From Chara braunii (lineage: Eukaryota; Streptophyta; Charophyceae; Charales; Characeae): a stretch of 35,649 bases of DNA. The stretch's first letter is position 1; the number at the start of each line of letters is the position of its first letter. The stretch spans positions 613,174-648,822 of the forward strand of contig BFEA01000691.1 of NCBI GenBank assembly GCA_003427395.1, given 5' to 3'. The translations under genes and the position numbers were made by a program. The notes below the pieces were generated by a model. The model saw nothing but the letters and a program-made list of their open reading frames with translations, was not told where the DNA came from and ran no database searches. Shown one piece after another: positions 18,606 through 29,798 of the stretch.

Positions 18606-20280
18606 AAGAAAGGTCATAGAGGACTGAGAAAGAGTACAGTAAGACAGTGAGACAGTGAGGCTCAACTATTAGCAGATTATGATCATTCTTGCATAGTCAA
18701 TTCAACATTTTAAATTTCAGTATTTCAAGTTTCTGGACTTCAGTTTCAGCATCTCTGTTACAATATTCCAGTTTTCAGCAAGTCATTTCGTTATCTATTT
18801 CAGCAAGCAACTAAGTTAATGAGACTATATCTTTGATGTAGTGCTGCAGCCGTTCCATGAGTGTCAAATTCAAAGAGTGGGGAGTAACTGTGAGTACTGT
18901 TCTGGGAGCATTGACAAAGTGTCAAGATCTGAGAAACTCATGACTGTGGCACATCAAATGATATAAGCAGTATTATTCTTATCACAAAGAGAAAGCATGA
19001 TGGGCGTAAAGAAGTTCAGTTCCGTCTCACTGAAAGTTATCAGCAGAAGGACTTCGTGTCTCTGACTAAGTTGTCCTTTCAAGAGATCTAGACGAAGGCA
19101 GGCATAAAGAAGTTTAACTTTACTTGACTGAGAGTGGTCAGTAGAGGGATTTCGTGCTTCCTGGCTAAGGACATGTCTTCACTCAGATGAGGGAAGGGAC
19201 CTCTCTAACATCAGTGTTTCAGTATTTCCTTGAGACTGACGGGACGTCTCTTGGAAAAGAAACCCCAGTTGAGGAAAGGGACCTCTATGGGGCTAGCACT
19301 AAGTTCTTTGCTTGAGGCTGAAGGGAGGTCTCTTGCGAACTCTTAGTGTTGGCTACCATGTTATTGACCAGTGCCTCTTGAGACCGAAGGGATGTCTCTT
19401 GATGAATGTTTGTTCTGTTATGGGGGCATGGGTAGTCTGCTTGTGGGGAATTGTATGCTTGTCTGACTGTCTGTGCTTGTTGTTATCTTCACTAACCTCA
19501 GATGTTGTTGATTGTTGGGGTCAGCCAGAGCCTTACCGTAGTAGGTTGCAATCTGGTGGGGTCAGCAGGTCCCCGACGCGAGTGTCAAATTTCGTAGTTT
19601 GACTGAGGCTAAGGCTCCGGGGGCCTGGCCCGTGAGGTTGGAAGGAGTCAGCTGGAACCCTACCGCAGTAAGAGGATGGAATCCAGTAAGGTTAGCCAGA
19701 GCCTTGAGCTGTAGTTAGACCAGGTCCTACACTCGAAAATCTGGGCGGGGTAGCCAGAACCCTAGGCCAAAATTTGGTGGGTGAGCCGGTCCCCGACCGC
19801 CGAGGTCAAATCCGGATCGTGGACAGTATGACTGACGGGACGTCTACTTTCATAGGGTGACCAGACCCGCTATAGTCTGGGTGTCCTGGCGAGAGTGCCA
19901 AAGGGTTGCCATACTCGAGTAGTGGGTATGGTGGGTCCTGACCTGAAGGCAGGTCAAAGGGGCTGTCAAGACAAATGGTCTGACTAGTCCTGGCCTGAGA
20001 CGGGCCGAATGAGGGATGTCAGACTGACGGGACGTCTGTCACCCCTAGCTAGTGGGAGGCTAAAACCAAGGCAATCAACAGATTCTGGGCGTGGAGGGCT
20101 GTTGTGTAACATTTACTATTTTATTATTTTATTGTTTTACTATTTATTCGTGGGATTTTATTTTATTCTGCTGATTGCATGATTGATGTTTATTAGGAGA
20201 TCTGCATGTTGGGGATGCAATTATTGTCTGTGAGACTCGATGGTTTTGCAGGTATATAAATAATTATTTGAAGTTCCCAG
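18606..20280 (+). repeat. 3' untranslated stretch with diverged tandem repeats
   Basis: No gene. Two copies of an about 70-bp unit lie at about 19.00 and 19.10 kb (GGCRTAAAGAAGTT... ACTTCGTG). Several copies of GACTGACGGGACGTCT or close variants lie near 19.23, 19.83 and 20.02 kb, with weaker ones at 19.31 and 19.38 kb. Repeated GTCAGCCAGAGCCTTACCG-like units lie between 19.52 and 19.76 kb. The 3' regions of Tat/Ogre-type plant elements are known for such variable tandem repeats. The 96-codon frame at 19312-19602 is composed of these repeats. Confidence 0.7.
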
Positions 20281-20286
20281 ACCATT

Positions 20287-20460
20287 AAAAAAAAAAAAAA
20301 GGGTTTGGTATCCCCTCCCTTTTATCTGAGAAGTTGAGGAGACGCCTCACTCAAACCAGAGAAAGAAAACAAGGGTTTGGTATCCCCATCAGGTGCTCGA
20401 GAGGCTGAGAAGACGTTTCACTCAGACCATAGAACAGAAAAGATGGTTTGGTATGCCCTA
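20287..20460 (+). repeat. A14-GGG tract and three 72-bp repeats
   Basis: Fourteen A residues then GGG (20287-20303), followed by three units starting GGGTTTGGTATCCCC at about 20301, 20373 and 20444. Each also holds a GAG/AAG-rich part and TCACTCA. The A14-GGG tract has the composition of a polypurine tract. Confidence 0.75.
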
Positions 20461-20703
20461 TTTCCAGCATGGCAGACAGAGTGAGTACCCTCGTTACAGG
20501 GTCATCCTTGGCATAGATGCCTGATCAAGAGCTAAGGTAACCTCCATGTGAAAGGCCAACAGTTGAAGAAGTCAAACAAGCAGACAAAATCCTTCTAGTT
20601 CACAAGGAACCTGCATCCCTGGCCTTAAGGAAGCCAAACTCTCAGGCCTGGGACGCTATGAGCTGGACTATGAACTGAAAAATTTTACGGGCAGGAATCA
20701 GAC
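20461..20703. other. Short stretch, no firm gene
   Basis: A 40-odd codon forward frame without ATG (VEEVKQADKILLVHKEPASL) looks protein-like but ends within the window stretch. I do not assign it. It lies between the 72-bp repeats and the antisense frame. Confidence 0.3.
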
Positions 20704-21168
20704 TCAGAAAGCTGAAAAGAAATCGCGCTTATATAAGACATAAAAGACAGCCATGAGCTCGAGCTGGAAAAGAAAGAGGAGAAAGAAGATTCTGAAGAGA
20801 ACACAGTGACTGGGGTGATGAGGAGATGAGGCAGTGCATGGAACAGCAGGAGGCGGGGCGGGCACTATAGCCTTGCTTACGGCGGGGGTGGAAGGAGCTC
20901 TGGGGATATAAGGAGGGGAAGAAGCATTTGGCGTGCCGTAGTGCGTGTCAAATTTCTTACAAAGGAACTCCATCCTGTCAGGGGATGGAGTCCTTTCATA
21001 TGACCCTGCTAATGGATAACGGGGGTATGATCTTGGATGGTCATAGCCTCGTGGCTCATCCTCCTCCTCAGAACTGTAATCACGCTGTGCCCTGACCGGC
21101 GGCTCCTCTTTAGTCTTCCCTGTCCTTCCTCCTCTTCCTCTACACTGTCCGCGGCGTGCCTCAGGCAT
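20704..21168 (-). CDS. Antisense ORF between pol and 3' LTR (154 aa)
   Basis: The only intact longer frame in the 3' region. It reads opposite to pol from ATG 21168. The N-terminus is basic (RRGQCRGRGGRTGKTKEEPP), then acidic and tyrosine-rich (DYSSEEEDEPRGYDHPRSYP), then RTPSPDRMEFLCKKFDTHYG, then Pro/Ala-rich. The last about 34 residues turn abruptly hydrophobic and contain pyrimidine-rich CAG sites on that strand, so a splice may replace them. Antisense ORFs at this position are known in Tat-lineage elements (Grande, Retand). It might instead be a gag N-terminus of another element inserted backwards. Function unknown. Confidence 0.5.
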   Translation of the reverse strand: MPEARRGQCRGRGGRTGKTKEEPPVRAQRDYSSEEEDEPRGYDHPRSYPRYPLAGSYERTPSPDRMEFLCKKFDTHYGTPNASSPPYIPRAPSTPAVSKAIVPAPPPAVPCTASSPHHPSHCVLFRIFFLLFLFQLELMAVFYVLYKRDFFSAF

Positions 21169-21361
21169 GATGCACGTGAAGTGGCTAAGGGCTATGTGAG
21201 AAGGTTGTGTGAGTGACGTTTACGATGACGAGATAGGTCCTAAAAGCGGGAGCGGAAGACTACCAAAGGAGTAAAGAAAAATAACCGCGCTGACTGCGGG
21301 AGACTACAGCATCCTACATGAGAGAGGAGATGAGCCATAAAAGAAAAAGCAAGCGCAGAAA

Positions 21362-21530
21362 GAACACGAACGCTAAGGAAGGAGCCTAGCACAGAAAAAG
21401 GAGCCTAGCGCTGAGAAAGAAACCTAGCGCAGAAGTAAGGAGCTAGTGCAGAGAGAGATGGTCAACGCGGAAAAAGATAGGCGAGCACAAATAAGAAAGG
21501 TGAGCGCAGAGGAAAAGAGTGGCGCTGACA
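21362..21530 (+). repeat. Short diverged repeats (GGAGCCTAGCGCAGAAA type)
   Basis: About 20-bp purine-rich units, GAGCCTAGC(A/G)C(A/T)GA..., repeated several times with drift. No gene in 21169-21706. Confidence 0.55.
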
Positions 21531-21671
21531 GAAGAGAGTGAACACTAAAGCAAAATAGAAAACCAACTGTGTAGAACTACGGTGTGAGCTCCGCAGTGAG
21601 TAGCAAGTAGGAATGAGTGAGAAGTATTGCTTGCTCATTCTGGTTTTATGTTGAAGCCGCGATGCATTTCG

Positions 21672-21706
21672 ACCCAGCGGGGACGCTGGGTGGGGGTTTG
21701 GTATTA
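21672..21706 (+). other. Polypurine stretch and hairpin before 3' LTR
   Basis: A perfect 7-bp stem, ACCCAGC/GCTGGGT (21672-21691), overlaps the G-rich GGGTGGGGG (21688-21696), followed by TTTGGTATTA and then the LTR. A polypurine tract normally touches the LTR. The 10-nt gap is unusual, so the exact priming site is uncertain. Confidence 0.5.
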
Positions 21707-22755
21707 TGTCGGAGGGTGCGGTATCCTGACCCTCCTCTGTGTACCAAGTCACTCCGAACCTCCGGCCTATAGACGTATCTTAACCCCTGTTGTTCTTAGT
21801 ATCCAGGCTGTACCTCGGCGCGGACCAGTCCTAGTGTCGTTGCCCTCAACAAAACGGGGTGCGCCATATGACTTCCATTGGTCCACGCAGGCTCGGTGCC
21901 CTGATGTACAGCAGGGCACAACCGGCCTGTGACCGTGGTAGCCGCCGGGTTCGCCCTGGGACGCGAAAGTGAGGGGACTGGCGCAGTCTTTTCTGCTGCG
22001 CGCCAAGTGACCTTCCGTTGAGTTATGGGTTACGTGCACTCGGCGGAAGTCGCTGTCAGAAGAGAAAAGAAAAGAAAGAAAGAAAAGAAAAATAATAGAA
22101 ACGTCGAGTATGAATTTGTTTTAGTTCGGGGGAAATCAAGTGGCTTTGGGCCACTGTGACTTTACGTTTTCCCTTTCTTCCATTCTTGTTTACCACTATC
22201 ATTATTATTATTATTATTGCTTAATTTTCCTATATTTGATTTTCTACCTGTTGGCCTGTCCTTTCGTGGGAAAGCCAACGGTTCGAAATTCGAGCCAGCG
22301 TTCTGCGGCCTAAGAAGGCCCTTGTGTGTGTTGTCTGTGGGTGAGCTCCGACCTGGCGCCGTGCAGTAGAGCCCCAAAAGAACGGCGACCCGCGGCCGCA
22401 TTAGTAGGGAGCCCTTCACCCCCTATAGGAGGTCATAAGCCCCCTCCTTGCCATCGGACACGGGCACCCGATGAGGATTAGCCTGTGCTGCGTTTTAAAG
22501 AGGGAAATGTGACCCTTAGTATTCCGTTATGGGACCACAGTGCCAGGCCTGCAGTCATATCAGCAGGGTCTATGATGGACAAGTGTTAGTTTAGTTCGCG
22601 TTGGGTTTTCCTTTTTTTGGATTTGAATATTATTACCAAAAATAAAAATAAAGAAAAAAATTAATTATTAGTTTATTATTTTAAAATCCTCGAGAGGTGG
22701 TAAGGTATGAAAAGGACTAATCTGAGTCCTTCGATCAGAACGCAGGGGACATGCC

Positions 22756-22763
22756 TATAAAAG
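22756..22763 (+). promoter_or_regulatory. TATA box of 3' LTR
   Basis: TATAAAAG, counterpart of 2013-2020. From here it could drive transcription into the right-hand satellite and gene. Confidence 0.55.
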
Positions 22764-22912
22764 GGAGAGGGAGTTGAGATATCATCCGCGGCCTGTCGCC
22801 TGGTGGTATACAGTCTGAACTGTGAGTTTCGGTGGGGAGCGGTTCGCTATTGGAAATCGACGGTCTAGTGTTGTGTTGTCTATTGAGTGGGAGCTGGCTA
22901 TCCTGAGTGGCT

Positions 22913-23410
22913 ATGGCACTACACGGCTATAGGCCTGAATGTTGGCGGCACACGGTGCGCTGGGTTCCGATGTCGGGCGAAGGCCCTCAGATCACCACGG
23001 TCTTGAACTACGACGGGGGAGAGGTAGTCCGACTGAAGGTCTGCATTAAAGGGGGGAGAGAGGAGGAGATGCGAGGTGACCAGAGGTTGCAAGCTGCCAT
23101 TTCCAAAGCTCGTGACAGGGCGGAGCAGAGGTGCAGGCGAGATGGGGTGACCGTGGGCTTGAGGGTGTCGGCCATCTATCACGAGACCGAGTCATCAACT
23201 GGGACCGAGACAAGGGAGGAACAGCACAACGAGAGAGACTCAGGTGGGGAGAGTGAAATGAGTGAGGCAGACCGGGAAACTGACCTCAGGTCCTGGATCA
23301 GGCCAGGCGAGATCCAGAGGCACCACCGAGCAGCGGAGCCGGTGGAAAAGGGACCCGAGGCCAGCTCGCGACAGCTGACGCCCAGAGGCCGCGGGGCGGG
23401 AGAAAAATAG
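22913..23410 (+). CDS. Small charged LTR-encoded protein, 3' copy (165 aa)
   Basis: Open from ATG 22913 (an in-frame GTG lies two codons upstream) to TAG 23408. The N-terminal third is neutral (MALHGYRPECWRHTVRW). The middle, VLNYDGGEVVRLKVCIKGG, recalls the C modules. A helix-prone basic part (DQRLQAAISKARDRAEQ) is followed by a Glu/Ser/Arg-rich tail. No signal peptide or membrane segment. Since the 5' copy has two stops, this is the better copy. It lies about 150 bp after the TATA box and would be the first ORF on the RNA. Function unknown. Confidence 0.4.
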   Translation: MALHGYRPECWRHTVRWVPMSGEGPQITTVLNYDGGEVVRLKVCIKGGREEEMRGDQRLQAAISKARDRAEQRCRRDGVTVGLRVSAIYHETESSTGTETREEQHNERDSGGESEMSEADRETDLRSWIRPGEIQRHHRAAEPVEKGPEASSRQLTPRGRGAGEK

Positions 23411-23933
23411 AGTAAAGGGAAGAGATGTGTGTGAGGCAAGGGGGAATCGACACGCGTGGCGAGAGGGCCAACAACGGAGAGGCCGAGGCAAGGACGTGGG
23501 GCACGCGATACACTTGACAGGTGTCGTGCGAGAGAGAATAGAAAAGGTCAACGCGCGTGAGAGGGTGTGGGGTGGTTGATGCCTAAGTTAGCGCGCAGTG
23601 CACGAGAACAGAGCGTGAGCCTACTACTTTTGTCAGAGAGGTGGGAAAACAAATGGGCTCTTAGAGTGGGACATTGAAAAATGGTGGCCTACGCACTTGG
23701 CCTACACGTGGCACTCTCATGCAGAGGGAAAGAAGTATTGGCATAGTGCACGAGTGACTGAGCGGCGGGAGAGGAGAAGATCAAGACGAATGAGCTAGCC
23801 GTCGGAGGGGACGGACAAGCGCGTGGTGGTTACAAGTGTGTACGGTTTATGCGTGGTGCGAGCTACGCGTGGACTGCCCAAGGAAGCAAGACAAGAAAGG
23901 ATCAGAGAATGAGACAAGGGGAAGGCTCGAAGT

Positions 23934-24185
23934 GTGGTTGACAACAACCGCTACCTACGCGCTTGTGTGAGGCGTGGGCCAACTACAGTCTGGCAAAGGC
24001 TGTCAGCAGTGAAGTGCTCGTGGAAGTGGACTCCTCTGGCTCGCGCAAGAGAGGGGAGGGAAGTTTTCTTGCAAGTTGCCAGAATTACTGGTTTTGAGGC
24101 GTTCTCTCGTAGGGGTAAGCTGTCAGCATTGGTGGGTCGTCTATCGATTTTGAACTCATTTCTAGACGCTGGACGCAGCGAGTAA
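23934..24185 (+). pseudogene. ORF-like LTR segment, 3' copy
   Basis: Counterpart of 3112-3441. Open to TAA 24185, with an upstream stop where the 5' copy has CGA. No ATG at the apparent start (GTG). Unknown. Confidence 0.25.
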
Positions 24186-25278
24186 GCACCATAAGCTGCG
24201 AACCAGAAATGAAAATCGAATTGCAATGAAGGATGCTAAGTGATCACGTGTAGTGGCTGATGTTTGGTAAGAGGCGGCCGCGTCTTTGACACGTACTGTA
24301 GTCGAGCTACCGCTAATGGTAATTCCCATAAGTTTGCGTGCGAGGACAACGAATGAGAACAAGACGGTAGGCAATTCTCTCTAGAGGCTCATCTTGCTGG
24401 AAACAGGGAGAGTGGTCATCGCCGACCACGAGGGTACTCATCGTGGTTAATCAAGAATTGAGCAATGACTACTCATTATTAAGTGAGTCTTACCAGAGAA
24501 GGGGGTGATCCCAGTCTTGACCGTATTAGTTTGGTCGGATTAGAGGAAGATCCGCCTTGTTTGAAATGGGTTGAGCTCTTCTCTGGGTGCTTGATGACAT
24601 CGCACTTGGTATGAGTGTATCGTGTTTAACATGAATCTTTGTCTCATCATCACTCTCTTGCTCAAGAATTTTTGTTGACATCACCCTTTACAACGAGTCT
24701 TGGCGGTTTCACATTGGACTACTCGTAATTTTTGTAAGCGTTTTGCAGAAAGTGGTGTTTACTCGATTTCCAGCCCATCAAGATTTGATTGGAGAATCTT
24801 TGTTAAGGCAGTTTTTAACAATTATTCTAAGCAGCATGTGAGAGGTCCAATCAGGTAAGAGCCTATTCGTACCTATAAGTATTAAATTTTGTATGCACCC
24901 TCTTTTGCAATGAAGTGAAGTAAGAACACCCTGAGTTCCACGGACTCAGTTTTCTTTCCGGAATACGTCCTTAATTGATTGTAATCTCTCTAATTGGCAC
25001 CTTAGAAGCTCTTTGGACGGGGGGAGAAATCGTGTGCAAATGCTGGTGTGGGTTGACAAGCTTAATGGCGTGTGTCTACGTCTCTTATTTCGCTAAGTCC
25101 TAGTCTGTCATTCTGGTAACCATATTGAGCGAGTCTCGGCCACGGAAAAGCGGTCAGACTTATGGGAGACAAAAGAAACTCAGAAAACCAGATTTTTTAT
25201 CTCTTGAAATCCCCTAATGGGCAGGAAGAAACTGATCCTTAGAGAGATTGCGTATCTCCTAGTGAAGTTCTTGCTTGA

Positions 25279-25548
25279 TGGAGACTAATTAGAAAAGGAT
25301 GTGAGAGGGACGATCGTCACGGTCATTTTCAGAGCTTCAATCGCACTTTGGCTCGCTGGCCAGCAGAGACTGAATGCTCAGAGTCTTGGTGCAAGGCGAA
25401 AGGCCTAGAGCGTGTGCTCGGAGTAACCGAGATGCCACACGAAGTGTTTGGCAGAACTCCATTCATCGCATGCTGGGTGCCTAATTATGACCATGCTCTA
25501 TATGGTAATGTAAGTCAGAGATTCTCCCGCTCTGATAAGTTTCCTTGA
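25279..25548 (+). pseudogene. Integrase-C-terminus-like fragment, 3' LTR
   Basis: Counterpart of 4536-4805, with an identical 89-residue reading despite five nucleotide differences. Same caveats: no ATG, no catalytic residues, weak likeness to the end of the integrase core. Confidence 0.35.
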
Positions 25549-26472
25549 ATAAGAGATTGCAATGGATGGTTAGTCCTGTTCGTAGGGAGCTGAGAGAGAT
25601 GAAAAGCGAAAACTCCAAGCGTCATGCCCTCATGAAATCCAAGTAAGTCGTGAAGTTAGTGCTGCCAAATAATGTTTGAACTTCATGTGCTGTATAGCAT
25701 GCAACGGGGTACTACCCCCCCCCATACTGGGGCAAGTGCCTTTTCAGTGCAACTGTTACACCCTTAAGAGGCGGGCGTGCAGGTTCTGCTCCCTACTGTA
25801 TTACGCGTTCAAGCTGGTAAGACCATAGGTTAATTTACGGCGCCTTGATGTCAAGACTCATCTCCAGTTTCTACTTTGAGCAGCCTATCGTGTATTTTGT
25901 TTAGTTCAGAATTGGTCATTAGTCTGGGATCACGATGATGAGCTACACAAGAAGGATGTTGTAAAACAACAATTTATTACCGTGCCATTTACTACTAGCA
26001 ACTCTGAAAGAACCCTCAATGTTGAGAGATCATATTTAGCCGAGGTATCGGGGATGTGAACCAATGTTGAGGAGGTTAATTGTACAGGTGTTGGTCGTTC
26101 TCTCGCGACTAACAATAACTTCTCAGCGAGAGCTAAAGGATAGTTTTGCTTGTCTACTCGGAAATTAATTGGGTTGTTGACCCTCCCTTGGTGTTATGTG
26201 TTATATCAAGTAGGATTCTGATCTGCAGAAAATACAATCGTTAACAAGAAACACTTACCCCTGCCTTCTCAATGATAAGAGAGGTGATCAGATGGCAAGA
26301 CAAATCACTGGTACTATCTGTTCCAAGTTGCTGAGTTGTATACTAGGCTGAAAGCAGGGCTGGTTGTCTGTTTAGTGGGACATATCTTGAGATATCATTA
26401 TATCTGTGTCCAACAACTTCCTAAATTGCGGTCCCTTGTCATCAGACTCGAGGAAGTCCAAGTTTAGATGCT

Positions 26473-26682
26473 GTGTTTGCCCAATGCTTAGCCGACATTC
26501 AGTCTGTATCTGATCCGACGCCCGATCGCTCAAATCGGGTTTCTCATCCAAGAACTTATTGTAAACTGAGATTTTGCTCGATGTCGGAGTATATCCCTTC
26601 TAGTCATTGCTCAACCATCAAAGTTGTTTGGGACTGGCCTGCCGAGTCGAATGAGACCAGTTTTGTTCCCGTTCACGTCTAA
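26473..26682 (+). pseudogene. ORF-like LTR segment, 3' copy
   Basis: Counterpart of 5723-5932, same length, about eleven residue changes. The following open piece (IPEHLVLIYEDG) is also kept. Unknown. Confidence 0.25.
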
Positions 26683-26903
26683 GATTAAGGTCAATCAAGA
26701 CAAGCACTTTCCTTCATAGAAACTTGGGCAATTCCTGAACATCTCGTTCTGATCTATGAAGATGGTCTGGTGATTCTCAGCCATGGGATGCTGCAGTGGG
26801 GGAAAGAGATAGTGCACCAAGGGTAACCTACAGCCTGCGACGGGGCAAAACTGAAGACTGGAAAGAGTGTGCCACTGCAGGTACTCCATCCCAAGTCAGG
26901 GCG

Positions 26904-27035
26904 ATGAGAGGATACGCTCAGAAGTTGGTGAGAGGTTAAAGCTTTATCGAATACTTTATCTACTTTTACGGGTCCGAAAGGCAGCTGCATAGCAGTGTCA
27001 ATCAGCTGAAGGGAAATATGATTGTCGATCAATGA
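26904..27035 (+). pseudogene. C-module copy C1, 3' LTR (one stop)
   Basis: Counterpart of 6154-6285. TAA at codon 12 replaces CAA of the 5' copy. The core SFIEYFIYFYGS is kept. Confidence 0.4.
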
Positions 27036-28021
27036 TTACTACCTTCTGAAAACAGAACTGACCGGAGTTAGTATTGGCCTCTAAGCCACTCCTGGTCTGT
27101 CCGTTTATCCAGCAAGGCCATTTATGTACTAGCACCCAGCGTTCGATCATCAGCAGGTCCAACTAACGATAAGCCCAATCAATATCAGAGCCAGTACGTA
27201 TCTGGCCACAGACAACAGCTACCCTTACCAAGCAAGACACGTGAATCAGTCTCTTCTTAACGCAGCACTCAGACATGTATTCAAGCAGCAACAGACAATT
27301 TTAGAAAACAGCAAAACAGATAGTGGTCAAAACAGAAAGCGAACAACGTTTGAGACTGCGATCAAACGCCATTCAATCAGTACTCGGATGATATTTAAAC
27401 GGCACCCATAGACCAGCAACCAGGGCAGTAATTAAAGGTAATCAAATTCGTATCCCATCCCCTTTACTCAGACAGCTTTAATTTGACTCACATACTACCA
27501 GATTATAACTAGACTATAACAACCTGAACCAGACATGAACAACCAGAACCAGATGCAGGCTACATAAACCTCAGTTGAGCAAGCCTCAAAGCAGACTCAA
27601 GCCGTTCATCGCAGGTTCGGGTAATTCAGTGCAGGACCCGGCAATCCAATACAAAATGAGAGAGCTGGGTACGAACTCAACTCATTTATGCATGGGTTCA
27701 GCGAACGCAGGCTTAATCAGCAGATAAGCCCAGACTCGGCTAAATCTGTGTGGACTTAGTAGACTTGGCATAGACCCTAGTACAATGACGAACACAGAAC
27801 GCACGAACAGCTACTTGTCCAATCTGTGTCTAGTTACCCGGATCCCGCAAAAAGCTTCTGGTAGACATCAGGGTTTCTATGCACAGGGGTGAAAGGAGAG
27901 GTGTTTCCGCAGAAAGATGGAGGAAGAAAGAAGACTGAGGGTGACCTGTACTCTGCATCAAGACAAAATTGAGGGTTGGGAGTAAAAAGTTATACATGGC
28001 CTTTGTTATCAGAAAAGACTC

Positions 28022-28168
28022 ATGGCAAAACGGGCTTTAGAGAGAGTGAAGAACCAGACGCTTATCGAGTATACCTCCTACATTCATGGGTCAGATGGGA
28101 GATTACACAGTACCCTCTTGTCAGTAGGATCTGTTGAGGAAACGAGGAGAAAGATTACTGAAAATTAG
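28022..28168 (+). CDS. C-module micro-ORF C2, 3' LTR (48 aa)
   Basis: Intact from ATG to TAG: MAKRALERVKNQTLIEYTSY, then SDGRLHSTL and VEETRRKITEN. The 5' LTR copy has TGA for the AGA of codon 8. It aligns residue by residue with the C3 end. Very short for a stand-alone protein, so more likely a fragment. Confidence 0.4.
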   Translation: MAKRALERVKNQTLIEYTSYIHGSDGRLHSTLLSVGSVEETRRKITEN

Positions 28169-28687
28169 TAGAAGAGCTTAGCCATCGGCACTGAGAGAGA
28201 CAAGCTAACCTTAGGCTGACTCAGACAAGAGAAAACAGGGAGGTTTCTGTAAACAGATTGCAACGGAGCACCTACTATATCGACGGAACACGAACAATCA
28301 TTGTATTAATTGGCGTTTGAGCAGCAGTCAATATGTTTTTTTTTTCCTATTCGGTTGTCAGTCAGTTATCTAACCAGCAACCAACCCCTTTTCTCTAACT
28401 AGCAGCTACAGTTCTCTCAACAGCAGTCAGTGAACAACAACTAGTTAAGTAAGTTATAAACAACACTTCAGGGCGATAATCTTAGTGACAGCAGACAAAC
28501 AACAACCTGAGAACAGCAATCGGAGAACAGTAACCGGAGAACAACGACCTGGAGCAGCGACAAAAAACAACGATTTGAAACAACCATCCTAAAACAGCAA
28601 TCTACCCAATAGGCTTCTTATACCTGGATCGTCCGTGAGTCACCCGTCTCGAGATGGGTGAACTGATGTAGTGAAAATTCGGTGAGA

Positions 28688-28921
28688 ATGGAGAGCAGCA
28701 ACACTGTTAGAGTCCCCTGCTCGCTGTATCAGAGCACTGCAGAGACCTGGAGGGAGAGTGCAGTTGAGGAATACAATCAGTAGACCACAATGATGATGGA
28801 ACATGCACTAGCCCTCGCGATAAATTATACAAAAATCGAATACACATATTACCTGCACGATAAGAATGGCAGGCTATGTACTATTGAGGAAGCGAGGAGA
28901 ACTGTTAGCAGTTACCAGTGA
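28688..28921 (+). pseudogene. C-module copy C3, 3' LTR (broken)
   Basis: Counterpart of 7929-8186. The first ATG became GTG, CAG-AAG reads CAG-TAG, and a deletion removes about 18 bp in the strand after NGRLC. Confidence 0.5.
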
Positions 28922-29021
28922 GTGTTTGGTCTCTGAACAAGTACAACTCACTTATCCGGAGAACCAGCAATCATCTAATCAACAGTCAATCATCAACAAT
29001 CAGTTATTATTAGTGATGAGT

Positions 29022-29122
29022 TTCTAGCAATCTGTTTTCAGCAATCAGTTTTCAGCAATCAGTTTTCAGCAATCAGTTTTCAGCAATTAGTTTTCAGCAA
29101 TCAGCTTTCTGCAATCAGTTTG
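29022..29122 (+). repeat. 14-bp minisatellite, 7 units
   Basis: Units AGCAATCAGTTTTC; the 5' LTR has 4. Expansion or contraction after the LTRs parted. Confidence 0.85.
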
Positions 29123-29173
29123 GTAACCTATTCTCCGGGACCGTCTCATCAGCTTGTACTGGCAAGAACACTC

Positions 29174-29798
29174 ATGAGCATAGTTCAGTTTATGCCGGTC
29201 AGTGAGTCAGTGCTGGCCAACCTCAACCGGATCTCATGCAAAGAGGTTTTTCATTATCAGTATGTTAGTGCCATTAGTTTCAGACAAGGAGATCTGTCAA
29301 TCTTCGTTGTCCAGACCAGTTTTGCGGATGGCACTATCCAGTCTGGATCTTAGCCACCGAATACCTGTTCCAAGCTGGCCGCACCTGTTCCAAGCTAGTG
29401 CCCCCGAGGGTGCGGAGGCTCGTGAACTTTTCGATCGAGTCTGGTTCTTAGCCACCGAATACCTTGAGCAGAGAGAGAGGGAGCTTGATGAGAGTGGTAC
29501 TACGTTGATCCGCAGCTTCGGGCCGACGCTTTATACTGACTATCCTAGGCCTCTAGTTCCTTCTCTTCTCACTGATGGCACGAGTTGGCTGGATGTGATT
29601 GGTTTGGCAAAAAGGTACATCTCTCCGGCGGTGATCGACATTGAGGCGTTGACTGAGCCCACCGAGTATCCCTACCTCAGACGAGGGGTCTTTTCAGTGG
29701 ACGAACTTCCTACTTTGTGGGAGGAGTTTTGCTCCATGGTTAACTACCGTGTCATATGTTTTGGATGGTCATGCTCAGAGCTTGCTGGCCTCAGGTGA
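29174..29798 (+). pseudogene. A-B module, 3' LTR copy (A1-B1)
   Basis: The A part from ATG 29174 (frame 2) is stopped at 29353. The rest runs in frame 0: VWFLATEYLEQRERELDES, YPRPLVPSLLTDGTSWLDVI, then a tail with YPYLRRGVFSVDELPTLWEE. It preserves the A-B linker that is deleted in the 5' LTR. It lost the D-x-R-x-Y stretch, replaced by a duplicated CTTAGCCACCGAATACC segment plus a doubled CACCTGTTCCAAGCT. Together the two LTRs show the full module order A-linker-B-tail. Confidence 0.45.

Noticed and set aside
19312-19602. 96-codon frame in the 3' untranslated stretch
   Set aside because: It consists of diverged tandem repeats and has no family-like features.
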